64,000 bases of DNA, taken from positions 1 through 64,000 of the forward strand of contig NZ_OEZH01000001.1 of the NCBI RefSeq assembly GCF_900243075.1, read 5' to 3'. Within the stretch, counting starts at the first letter, position 1, and each line of letters starts with the position of its first letter. A model generated the notes under the pieces. That model had not been told where the DNA came from, searched no databases, and was given only the letters and a program-made list of their open reading frames with translations. Shown here piece after piece: positions 1 through 11,416 of this stretch. Position numbers and translations under genes: made by a program. The stretch is from Clostridioides difficile. GTDB lineage: Bacteria > Bacillota > Clostridia > Peptostreptococcales > Peptostreptococcaceae.

Positions 1-90
1 TCCTATCTCTACATATAGGTTTCCCTATATGCTGACTATTTTAGCTACTAACTCATGACTAAAGTCACGAGTGTGCGTAGCTATTTTTTA
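1..90 (-). mobile_element. 5' end of an IStron (group I intron / IS605-type element), cut by window start
   Basis: Read on the minus strand, the transporter gene runs cleanly to TTGAT (95..91) and then changes into sequence that stops all frames. TTGAT is the known target after which C. difficile IStrons (CdISt1) insert. The first 90 nt contain a hairpin of the arms ACTCGTGACT and AGTCATGAGT, nested inside GCTAC/GTAGC, and then an 8-bp stem CATATAGG/CCTATATG closed by a GAAA tetraloop, as expected of a structured group I intron 5' half. The intron is in the same orientation as the gene, so splicing could restore the mRNA. The transposase part would lie beyond the left edge. Identification is from target and fold, not from an alignment. 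Confidence 0.65.
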
Positions 91-845
91 ATCAATATGA
101 ATATTAATGACAATATAACTAATGGCTTGTTATTTTTAAGTAAAACTATTATATCCTTAAACCCAGCTTTTTCACTATCTTCATTTACTACACTATATCT
201 TTCTTTAGTAGTGAAGAAACAGAATAATAGTAATAATCCACCTGCTATACCATATATTATCATTGCTTGTTGATAACCCTTAGCTAAATTTCCTCCCCCT
301 AATATTGTACTTAACTTAGGAACACCATAAGTTACTATAAGAGTTCCTACTGATGCAAAGAACATTCTTACTACGGAAAGGTTTGCACGTTCTGTGGAAT
401 CTTGTGTCATTGCTGATGTTAATGCTCCATAAGGTACATTTACTAACGTATATATCATCCCTAGCCCTATATAAGTAACAAATGCATATACAAATTTACC
501 CATAGGAGATATATCTGGCACTGTGAAACATAAAATAGCTATTAATGTAAATGGCAATGCACCGTATAAAAGATATGGTCTAAATTTACCATGCTTTGAT
601 TTTGTTCTATCTACAATAACACCCATTATAGGGTCATTCAAACCATCCCAAATCCTTGCTACTAAAAAAATCATAGATACTGCCATTGGAGCTAATCCAT
701 ATACATCTGTATAAAAATACATTAAAAATGCTCCAACTGTACTAAATATTAAGTTACATGCTAAATCCCCTGTAGCATAACCGACCTTTTCTTTCCCTGA
801 AAGCTTATCACTTGCTATAATAGGTTGCTTCATATTGTTTTCCAT
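81..845 (-). CDS. GPH-family sugar:cation symporter, 5' exon only (interrupted by IStron)
   Basis: This is the N-terminal half (about 251 native residues plus a few intron-encoded ones) of a glycoside-pentoside-hexuronide:cation symporter. It has the family pattern GYATGDLACN near the N-terminus and several hydrophobic helices. GPH proteins are normally about 450 residues, so roughly 200 residues are missing. Native coding ends at TTG-AT (95..91); the stop at 83..81 belongs to the inserted element. The start ATG at 845 follows AGGGGG. It lies 79 bp downstream of an alpha-xylosidase gene, the same pairing as E. coli yicJ-yicI, so an alpha-xyloside such as isoprimeverose is a likely substrate (inference). 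Function depends on intron splicing. Confidence 0.8.
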   Translation of the reverse strand: MENNMKQPIIASDKLSGKEKVGYATGDLACNLIFSTVGAFLMYFYTDVYGLAPMAVSMIFLVARIWDGLNDPIMGVIVDRTKSKHGKFRPYLLYGALPFTLIAILCFTVPDISPMGKFVYAFVTYIGLGMIYTLVNVPYGALTSAMTQDSTERANLSVVRMFFASVGTLIVTYGVPKLSTILGGGNLAKGYQQAMIIYGIAGGLLLLFCFFTTKERYSVVNEDSEKAGFKDIIVLLKNNKPLVILSLIFILIKK

Positions 846-924
846 GTAATTAACCCCCTTATCTTAGAGCTGGTATAAATTTATACCAACTCATTTTATA
901 ACAATACTATCTAGTTCTAAATAC

Positions 925-3279
925 TTAAAAATTATTCATTACTGTAAATATAACTTCACTATCTTTAGCTTGTGCTACTGTTCCTATTTCTAAATCGTAC
1001 TTGCATTTAGCATTTTCAGATGTTGCATTAATATTTCTAAGAACTATTTTATAATCTCCACTTATTCCCTTTGTCTGAACACTTATTTTATTTCCTATTT
1101 TTATTGCAGATACTTTTCCTACTTCTTTTCCAAGTGAGTTATATAGTATCGTTTCTATTCTATTATTTTCATTTAATTCAAATATGTTAATCTCTAAATC
1201 CTTTAAGTAATCATAATCTGGTTTTTTATCATTATATCCTATAGGAATTATGGTATTATCTTTAACCATTAAAGGTAGTGACATATAATCATGATTTTCC
1301 TTGTACCATCTTCTACCTTCAAGTACTTTATTATTTAATAAATTTGTCCATCTTCCTTCTGGCAAATAATAACTTACATCTCCAGTATTACTAAATACAG
1401 GGGCTACTAATAAACCTTCACCAAACATATACTGACGATCTAGGTATATACAAGTTTCATCATCACTATACTCAAGTACCATAGGTCTTATCATAGGTAT
1501 ACCAGTATTTTTTGCTTCAATAGCATATTTAAATAGATAAGGCATAAGTTTCATTTTTAACTTAGCAAATTTACGAGTTACTTCAACAGCTTCCTCATCA
1601 TATATCCAAGGTACTTTATACTCAACATTTCCATGATATCTACTATGTGATGATAAAAGACCAAATTGAGTCCATCTTTTGTAAATATCAGCTGTACACC
1701 CTTCTTCAAATCCTCCTATATCATGACTCCAATATCCAAATCCACAAAGACTTAAAGATAATCCACCTCTTAATGATTCTGCCATAGAAGAATAATTGGA
1801 CAAACAGTCTCCTCCCCAATGTACTGGGAAGTTCTGTCCTCCAACTGTTGCTGATCTAGCAAATACACACGCTTGTTCATTTCCTAGTTTCTCTACTAAA
1901 AGTTCAAATACCAGCTTATTGTATAAATAAGTATAGTAATTATGCATTTTCTTAGGATTTGATTCATCGTAGTATTTTATACCGTATTTTAGTGCATCTA
2001 TTCCATAAAATTCATCCTGAACAGGTATCCTTTCACCAAAATCAGTTTTAAAACTATCTACTCCCATATCAATCAATCTTTCAAGAAGTGACTTATACCA
2101 CTTACAAGCCTCTGGATTAGTAAAATCAACTAAGGCCATACCTGCTTGCCATCTATCCCATTGCCATATTTTATTATTTCCAGTTTTGACAAAGTATCCT
2201 TTTTCAGCACCTTCTTTATATAGAGGTGATTTTTGACCTATGTATGGATTTATCCAAACACAAACTTTTATACCCTTATCATGAATTCTTTTTAACATTC
2301 CTTCTGGGTCTGGAAATACTCTATTATCCCATTCAAAGTTACACCACTCAAATTCTTTCATCCAGAAACAATCAAAGTGGAAAGTTTCAAGTGGTATATC
2401 TCTTTCTAACATTCCATCTATAAAACTCATTACTGTTTCTTCATCGTAATTTGTACAGAAAGAAGTTGTTAGCCAAAGACCAAATGACCACGCTGGTGGA
2501 AGTGTTGGTTTTCCAGTTAAATTTGTATAATTATTTATAACCTCTTTTAAGTCATTTCCGCCTATTATGTAATATTCAAGTGATTCACCTTCTACACTAA
2601 ATTGAACTTTGCTAACTGACTCTGAGCCTACTTCAAAAGATACGTTTTCAGAATGATTAACAAAAACCCCATAGCCCTTATTTGTTAAATAAAACGGTAT
2701 ATTTTTATATGACTGTTCACTTGCAGTTCCACCATCTTGGTTCCAAACATCCACTGATTGACCATTTTTTACAAAAGGAGTAAAACGTTCTCCCAAACCA
2801 TATACTAACTCTCCAACTCCTAGTGCTAATTGTTCTATCATATAAATTTCTTTTTTGTCTGTTGTAATATAGGCAGTACCTGTTCTACTTGTTTCAGTTA
2901 ATAACTTGTCATTATTATAAAACTTAATCCCCCAGTTTTCCCCTTTTCCTATTTGTGCTTTTAATCTACCTGATATAAATTCATAGTTATCATTATTTTC
3001 TTTTATTTTAATCTCTGGTGTTTTTTCATTTAATTTGAAGTAAGATTGTTCATTTACTCCTGCATGATGGGTAATTTTGACCTTAATTATATTTTCCATA
3101 GGAGAAGATATTTCTGTTGTTAACATTCCTCCATCTAAAGTATTTCCTCTTGTATTTACTTTGATAAACGGACAATATGCTGTTAATTTTACCTCTTCTA
3201 TACACATATCATAAAGTTCAACAGGATGTAAAACTGTGTAATTCTCTTTGTTTAACCACATTCCATTGCTAAATTTCAA
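925..3279 (-). CDS. yicI: GH31 alpha-xylosidase (YicI-like)
   Basis: A cytoplasmic family 31 glycoside hydrolase of 784 residues, close to the 772 of E. coli YicI. The nucleophile lies in KTDFGERIP (Asp413) and the acid/base in HWGGDCLSNY (Asp491), and the flanking MAESLRGGLS is typical. The FGERIP context matches alpha-xylosidases, not the sulfoquinovosidase YihQ or plain alpha-glucosidases. No signal peptide is seen. The start ATG follows an AGGAGG-type site. It probably forms an operon with the GPH symporter downstream and would release xylose from alpha-xylosyl oligosaccharides taken up by that carrier. The exact substrate is inferred from family and neighbour. Confidence 0.88.
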   Translation of the reverse strand: MKFSNGMWLNKENYTVLHPVELYDMCIEEVKLTAYCPFIKVNTRGNTLDGGMLTTEISSPMENIIKVKITHHAGVNEQSYFKLNEKTPEIKIKENNDNYEFISGRLKAQIGKGENWGIKFYNNDKLLTETSRTGTAYITTDKKEIYMIEQLALGVGELVYGLGERFTPFVKNGQSVDVWNQDGGTASEQSYKNIPFYLTNKGYGVFVNHSENVSFEVGSESVSKVQFSVEGESLEYYIIGGNDLKEVINNYTNLTGKPTLPPAWSFGLWLTTSFCTNYDEETVMSFIDGMLERDIPLETFHFDCFWMKEFEWCNFEWDNRVFPDPEGMLKRIHDKGIKVCVWINPYIGQKSPLYKEGAEKGYFVKTGNNKIWQWDRWQAGMALVDFTNPEACKWYKSLLERLIDMGVDSFKTDFGERIPVQDEFYGIDALKYGIKYYDESNPKKMHNYYTYLYNKLVFELLVEKLGNEQACVFARSATVGGQNFPVHWGGDCLSNYSSMAESLRGGLSLSLCGFGYWSHDIGGFEEGCTADIYKRWTQFGLLSSHSRYHGNVEYKVPWIYDEEAVEVTRKFAKLKMKLMPYLFKYAIEAKNTGIPMIRPMVLEYSDDETCIYLDRQYMFGEGLLVAPVFSNTGDVSYYLPEGRWTNLLNNKVLEGRRWYKENHDYMSLPLMVKDNTIIPIGYNDKKPDYDYLKDLEINIFELNENNRIETILYNSLGKEVGKVSAIKIGNKISVQTKGISGDYKIVLRNINATSENAKCKYDLEIGTVAQAKDSEVIFTVMNNF

Positions 3280-3505
3280 TTTAATATTCCTCCTCTAAAT
3301 AATATTAGCTTTGCTTCAACTTAAGTATATTTTATATTATTTTTTAGTGATATATTAGGTATTTTCTATGCTACTTTATAGGTCTTTTTTAGCTTTTTGC
3401 TTATATTTATAAAACTTTTTTAATGATAATACTTCATGTCGTATTTTGAAACCCATTTTACATGTTTATTTTTAAGTTTAAACTTATGACTATTACAAAT
3501 TATCT

Positions 3506-3557
3506 AAAAAAAGCTGTCACATAACAATTTATAATTGTTATGTGACAGCTCCTTTTT
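3506..3557. terminator. Intrinsic terminator, usable on both strands
   Basis: An 18-bp perfect stem, AGCTGTCACATAACAATT and its complement, with a 4-nt loop is flanked by A7 and T6 runs. On the minus strand it ends the bglA transcript. A related stem (AGCTGTCACA) occurs at 29170. The rest of the 330-bp gap 3280-3609 is AT-rich leader for the GH31 gene, in which I see no further feature. Confidence 0.85.
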
Positions 3558-3609
3558 TACCCTACATCTTCAATTTCACTACATTTTGAATAGCTATTCA
3601 ATTGTATAG

Positions 3610-5025
<1,416 letters not shown>

Positions 5026-5136
5026 TCATCTCCCTTAATTTAATATTAAATGTTACTTAAAGCATAATCTTTAAGAAATTTCTTATATTATATTTATTAA
5101 TCTATGTACCATAATTCACTTTCTAGTTAACCATAT

Positions 5137-7020
<1,884 letters not shown>

Positions 7021-7090
7021 TCAATTTCTATCTCAAATAAATGACTATATCAACTTCTCTTTTACATGTTTTGAATTACTTATTAATATT

Positions 7091-7108
7091 TTCGAAAACG
7101 ATTTCAAG
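7091..7108 (-). promoter_or_regulatory. cre-like catabolite control site upstream of bglF
   Basis: Minus strand TTGAAATCGTTTTCG fits the CcpA/cre pattern WTGNAANCGNWWNCW except for the last base. It lies about 100 bp upstream of the bglF start. A similar GAAAACGATTT core is at 38704 before another PTS gene. Confidence 0.5.
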
Positions 7109-7172
7109 TTAATTATGGACAACCTATACAGCTTATATTTTTATATTATTTAGTTCAAGTATATTAACTAGT

Positions 7173-7186
7173 ACTAAATATTTACT
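7173..7186. promoter_or_regulatory. LacI-type operator candidate upstream of bglF
   Basis: ACTAAATATTTACT is one base from the perfect palindrome ACTAAATATTTAGT found before the transketolase operon. It lies 180 bp upstream of bglF. The 470-bp gap 6994-7463 holds this site, the cre-like site, a second operator copy at 7368 and the terminator of the DUF4038 gene; I see no coding sequence in it. Confidence 0.6.
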
Positions 7187-7345
7187 TCTATCAATTTGCC
7201 ATAATTTTCAAACTGTCAATACGTCTTAAATCTAATCAAATCATGCTTTAAGAAGTTAACATCACTTTTTAGAACATTAATATCTTCACTCCTTTCTAAT
7301 TCTAAATATTCTTTATATTTTTATAGTATCACAATCAATTATTTT

Positions 7346-7381
7346 TGTAAATATTTATTATTTTTATACTAAATATTTACT
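7346..7381. promoter_or_regulatory. Paired LacI-type operator candidates
   Basis: GTAAATATTTATT (7346-7358) and ACTAAATATTTACT (7368-7381) repeat the same AT-centred palindrome, 22 bp apart. The second is identical to the copy at 7173. They lie between the DUF4038 gene terminator and bglF. Confidence 0.5.
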
Positions 7382-7403
7382 TAATTATTTTTATTTTTTA
7401 TTA

Positions 7404-7443
7404 AACAAAAAAATCCTAAGCTATATTTCATTTGCTTAGGATT
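7404..7443 (-). terminator. Intrinsic terminator of the DUF4038 gene
   Basis: Minus strand AATCCTAAGC, 12-nt loop, GCTTAGGATT followed by TTTTTTG. It lies 20 bp past the stop of the DUF4038 gene and separates this operon from bglF. Confidence 0.85.
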
Positions 7444-7463
7444 CTCAAAATTTATTACAATAT

Positions 7464-8741
7464 TTATTTTTTTCCTATAATTACTACGTCTTTGTTACAT
7501 GAGTGCATTTTAAATAAAGTGCTATCTTCTTTAAATTCAATTAAAGGGCTAAGAATATTCTTTGTTTCTAAATCAAATAGATAAAATTTATACTCTGATA
7601 AATTTTCACTTATTTTTACATTAGTATTTATTGGTATATATAGTATAACAGATGATTTATCATCATTAGTTGCATATCTTATTTCATTTGTATCATTAAC
7701 AACAAGATTATTTTTAGGGATAATATTTTTTAAATTATTTTGTTCAAGAAGATACTTTAACATACCATAATCAAAAGCACCTGGTAATTGAAGCGCACTT
7801 TGCCACAATAAAGGACTATCAAAAGCTTCTCCTATTCCCATAAAAAATATTGAATTATTAGTGTGCCAACTCCATATTCCATGAGCTCCATACGTTAATC
7901 CAGCACAAGCTCCAGATAGTACACTTTGCCATCCTGCCTTTCTTATATCATAGTCATTAAATCTGCCATACACCTTTCTACTATAGCCCATCTGCTCATA
8001 ACAAGGTTCTGAATTTAAGATTGGTTTACATGGATATTTACTATAAAATACTTCTGCTAAGTAGTAAGGCATATTGGTAAATAAACTATTGTGTCCTGAT
8101 TGATACATATAAAAATCAATTTTACTTACTAATATCTCTGGTATTTCCTCCAGTCTCCCTCTGATATGGAGAGTTTTTAAGGTGTTTGGAGACACTTTAT
8201 TAAAAAATTCTAATGCTTTATTGTAATATTCTATACTTTCTTCTTTTTCAAAATCAGTATCTCCACTAATTAAATAGATAGGGTTCATATCATTAAAAGT
8301 TTTATTTACTATATCAAAATAAGTTGGCAAAAACGATAGAGGTATTATATTTTTATCCATAATCGCACTTGCCCACGTTCCTGGCACATAATTTGACCAC
8401 AATACTACTAAAGCTAATTGAAATCCATATTCTTTAGCTAATAAACACATCTCTTTAGCATTTTCAAAATATAGTTTATTCAAAGTTGAATAGTCGAAAG
8501 CTCCATCATCATTTATATCAAATGGTAATAACTCATCATGCTTAGCACTTCTATCCCATTGAGGAAGAATGTTTATTTGAAGAGTATTAAATCCTTGTTG
8601 TTTTCTTTTTTCAAGATAAAACCTCCACTCATTAAAATCTATATTTGTAAATGCACTCCAGCATGTATCTGCTAAATAAAAAAAATGCTCTTTATCCAAA
8701 GTAAAAGTTCTATTGTCAGATGCTATTTTTAACCTACTCAC
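7464..8741 (-). CDS. DUF4038 (GH140-like) glycoside hydrolase, candidate apiosidase
   Basis: About 425 residues with the DUF4038 TIM-barrel pattern: FFYLADTCWSAF near the N-terminus, then a YLEKRKQQGFNTLQINILPQ segment, and a small beta C-terminal domain. Characterised relatives in GH140 remove terminal apiose from plant glycans; other DUF4038 proteins are uncharacterised. No signal peptide is seen, so it acts on imported material. I place the start at GTG 8741, which follows the long AGGAGGAGGGG tract; the earlier TTG would lie upstream of that site. It is the last gene of a cluster with isomerase, kinase and split transketolase, which fits release of a pentose inside the cell. Substrate is inference. 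Confidence 0.72.
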   Translation of the reverse strand: MSRLKIASDNRTFTLDKEHFFYLADTCWSAFTNIDFNEWRFYLEKRKQQGFNTLQINILPQWDRSAKHDELLPFDINDDGAFDYSTLNKLYFENAKEMCLLAKEYGFQLALVVLWSNYVPGTWASAIMDKNIIPLSFLPTYFDIVNKTFNDMNPIYLISGDTDFEKEESIEYYNKALEFFNKVSPNTLKTLHIRGRLEEIPEILVSKIDFYMYQSGHNSLFTNMPYYLAEVFYSKYPCKPILNSEPCYEQMGYSRKVYGRFNDYDIRKAGWQSVLSGACAGLTYGAHGIWSWHTNNSIFFMGIGEAFDSPLLWQSALQLPGAFDYGMLKYLLEQNNLKNIIPKNNLVVNDTNEIRYATNDDKSSVILYIPINTNVKISENLSEYKFYLFDLETKNILSPLIEFKEDSTLFKMHSCNKDVVIIGKK

Positions 8742-8789
8742 AATTACACCCCTCCTCCTTAACAATAGCCTTAAACAAAATTAAAACTA

Positions 8790-9815
8790 TTATTTATTAA
8801 TATATTTAACACTATCTCTTTCTATCAATTCTGTTTCTACTTCTATCTTTAACTTTAAATCAAGTTGATTATTAATCTTATCTATAAGTCTATTTACAGC
8901 TATTTTCCCCATTTCTACAGTCTGTACCTTAATAGTTGTTAAAGCAGGGTTAGCAAGTGCACTAAACGTTATATCATCAAATCCTATTATGGATACATCT
9001 TCAGGAATTTTTATTCCTTTTTCATTCATTGCCTTCATTGCTCCCAAAGCAATTATGTCATTAAATGCAAATAATGCAGTTGGTAACTCTACTTTTTCAT
9101 CTATTATCTTTTTCATGTCATTATAAGCACCATCTATAGTAGGCTCTAACAAAAACTTATATTCTTGATTTTGTTCTATATTTAAATCATTTAGAGCCTT
9201 ATCAAATCCAGTTGCTCTGTATTCAAAGTTCTTTATGCTTCTAGAACTTCCTAAGTAACCTATTTTTTTATGTCCCTTTTCAACAAAATACTTTACAGCA
9301 GAATACGCACCACTGACATTGTTTATACAAACATAGTCTGAACTTTTAGTTTCATGGTAACTATCTACTATAACTATAGGTATAGATATACTTAAATTTT
9401 CAAAAAATCTTAAATCCTCTTCGTTCATTTCTGTTGCCAACAATAAAATACCATCTACATTTTTTTGTCTTATTATTGTATCAATATTATCTTTTGAACT
9501 AACATCATCTCTAACATGAGAAATTAAGAGTTCATAACCATTATTACGGCACTCTCTTTCACAACCTTCTATAAGTGCAGAGAAAAAAGGAGTATCAGAA
9601 ACAACATAGCCATGCTTTTTAAACACTATTAGTCTAATTGCATTATCTTCATTTTTCTTCTGATTTCTAAAATAGCCTTTTTCCTCTGCTATTTTAATTA
9701 TTCTTTCTTTGGTTTCTTTTCCTACACCTTTTCTATTGTTCAATGCATTTGAAACAGTACCCGGCGATACACCTGCTAATTTAGCTATATCTTGCATTAT
9801 AGTTTTACTATTCAT
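8790..9815 (-). CDS. LacI-family transcriptional regulator
   Basis: A 341-residue repressor with an N-terminal LacI helix-turn-helix (MQDIAKLAGVSPGTVSNALNN) and hinge, followed by a periplasmic-binding-like sensor domain. It lies between the isomerase and the DUF4038 gene. The intergenic region upstream of it contains two overlapping copies of the AAATATTT-centred palindrome, so it probably regulates itself, the transketolase-kinase-isomerase genes and, from the shared sites, bglF-bglA. The effector is unknown. The typical central CG of LacI operators is absent from this palindrome, so the link between protein and site is by context. Confidence 0.88.
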   Translation of the reverse strand: MNSKTIMQDIAKLAGVSPGTVSNALNNRKGVGKETKERIIKIAEEKGYFRNQKKNEDNAIRLIVFKKHGYVVSDTPFFSALIEGCERECRNNGYELLISHVRDDVSSKDNIDTIIRQKNVDGILLLATEMNEEDLRFFENLSISIPIVIVDSYHETKSSDYVCINNVSGAYSAVKYFVEKGHKKIGYLGSSRSIKNFEYRATGFDKALNDLNIEQNQEYKFLLEPTIDGAYNDMKKIIDEKVELPTALFAFNDIIALGAMKAMNEKGIKIPEDVSIIGFDDITFSALANPALTTIKVQTVEMGKIAVNRLIDKINNQLDLKLKIEVETELIERDSVKYINK

Positions 9816-9904
9816 TTTATCACTACCTTTTCTATATTAAATGATTAAATTCACACTCCATAAATTATAGTATAAGGCAACAATTAAATAAAATAAACAC
9901 TTAA

Positions 9905-9928
9905 GCTAAATATTTAGTAAATATTTTT
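9905..9928. promoter_or_regulatory. Tandem LacI-type operator candidates upstream of lacI
   Basis: GCTAAATATTTAGT (9905-9918) overlaps AGTAAATATTTTT (9916-9928), giving two copies offset by one helical turn (11 bp) in the 151-bp gap between the isomerase stop and the lacI start. Confidence 0.6.
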
Positions 9929-9966
9929 ATTTTAGTAATGTTTTTCAATTTTTAATAAATATTATC

Positions 9967-11391
9967 TTATTCTCCTCTTATCCATGCCTTTACATCCTCT
10001 TCTACATCATCATAAAAATCTAGATTTAAATCATGTAAATACTTACAAGCTTCATAAATAGCAGGTAATACATTATGATGTATCCCAACACAATGGTGCA
10101 CATATGGACCAGTTACAAGCTTATCTTCTAATCTTGTTAAGTTTTCTACTTCAACCCAAAGATATGTTCCCTGTATATAAGGTCCTTCTATTCCTTTTGC
10201 ATGTCCTAACAGCAAAGAATACTCTCCATTATCTCCATCAAACCTTAATAAAGATATATCCCCTCCTTTTATCTCTGCAAATGATGAGCCTACACATCCA
10301 CTTTCAAGAGCAAAAGGAACTCCAAGTTTTGCTTTTTCTCCTTCTTTAGTTAAAGATATAGGATAGCATCCACAATGTTGAAGCAATTCTCCATTTTTAT
10401 TGGTTGGATGTGCTACTGTCCAATCAGCAAAAAACGGTGGTGTTTTCCCCATTGCAGCAGATTGAGCTATAACAGAGGTTATCGCTCCATGTATATCAGT
10501 TTCACAAACTACTGGTATTCCCTCATCAGTAAGAATAGCATTTGCTATACATGGCATTATCTTAAGCTCCTCTTGTAATGCATTCCAACATTGAATGGCT
10601 ACTGCTTTACATCCATACTTTTCAGTTAAAATGTTAAATGCCAACTTAAGTGCTGCTACCCTAACTACACTCTCATCTTCAACATTTATTTCTAAATTCT
10701 CTCTTAGAAACTGTATTGTTTCCTTTAATTTTTCATCATTTTTTGATTCTATCTCTTTTACACAGTTAACAAATTCCGATAAAGAAATTGGATTTATTTG
10801 AACTCCAAACTTCTCAAGTAATTCACCTTCATTACACATCATAGTCCAAAAAGATAATGGTCTAGTTGATATTTGAAGTATTCTTAAATTTTTAAGTTCT
10901 TTTACTACATTAACTGCAGCAATAAAATTGTTTACTCCTCTTTCAAAAGCTTCATCTTCTAGAGATGCATTTGGTATATATGTAAACTTAACTTTAAATC
11001 TTCTAAGTATCTTACCTGTAGCAAATAGACCACATTGACTATCTCTAAGTCTTGTTCCATCTTCTAGTGGAGCTCCATCTCTAGGTCCCCATAAAAGAAC
11101 TGGTAGATGTAATTTATGAGCAACTTTTGCCACCAAATCTTCAGTACCAAAGTTACAATGTGGAAAAAATAAAGCATCTACTTTTTCTTGTTTAAACTTA
11201 TCGACAATCTTCTCTACATCCGATTCTTTAAATAACAGACCCTCTTCATTTATATCCTCTATATCAACAAAATCTATGTTCATGGATTTTAATTTCTTAC
11301 TGATTAATTGTTTATACTTTATAGCTTCTTTTTTACTAAATATATTTCTACGAGTTGGTGCAACTCCTAACTTTATTTTATACTCTATCAT
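9967..11391 (-). CDS. L-fucose/L-arabinose isomerase-family protein
   Basis: About 474 residues of the L-fucose isomerase-like family (COG2407 type). C-terminal residues that match the metal-binding set are visible: Glu in VVCETDIHGA, Asp in FFADW about 25 residues later, and His in VGIHHNV. I chose ATG 11391 because AGGAGAGATAAT precedes it; the ORF extends 8 codons upstream without a ribosome site. It sits 25 bp after the sugar kinase stop in the same operon. Family members interconvert aldoses and ketoses, including deoxy- and sulfo-sugars. With the kinase and transketolase it would supply the ketose, which I propose is apulose or another ketopentose. The substrate is not shown by sequence. 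Confidence 0.78.
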   Translation of the reverse strand: MIEYKIKLGVAPTRRNIFSKKEAIKYKQLISKKLKSMNIDFVDIEDINEEGLLFKESDVEKIVDKFKQEKVDALFFPHCNFGTEDLVAKVAHKLHLPVLLWGPRDGAPLEDGTRLRDSQCGLFATGKILRRFKVKFTYIPNASLEDEAFERGVNNFIAAVNVVKELKNLRILQISTRPLSFWTMMCNEGELLEKFGVQINPISLSEFVNCVKEIESKNDEKLKETIQFLRENLEINVEDESVVRVAALKLAFNILTEKYGCKAVAIQCWNALQEELKIMPCIANAILTDEGIPVVCETDIHGAITSVIAQSAAMGKTPPFFADWTVAHPTNKNGELLQHCGCYPISLTKEGEKAKLGVPFALESGCVGSSFAEIKGGDISLLRFDGDNGEYSLLLGHAKGIEGPYIQGTYLWVEVENLTRLEDKLVTGPYVHHCVGIHHNVLPAIYEACKYLHDLNLDFYDDVEEDVKAWIRGE

Positions 11392-11416
11392 ATTATCTCT
11401 CCTATAAATTAACATT

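Noticed and set aside
9967-11415. Longer start for the isomerase (MLIYRRDN)
   Set aside because: The AGGAGA ribosome site lies inside that extension and is correctly spaced for the ATG at 11391.
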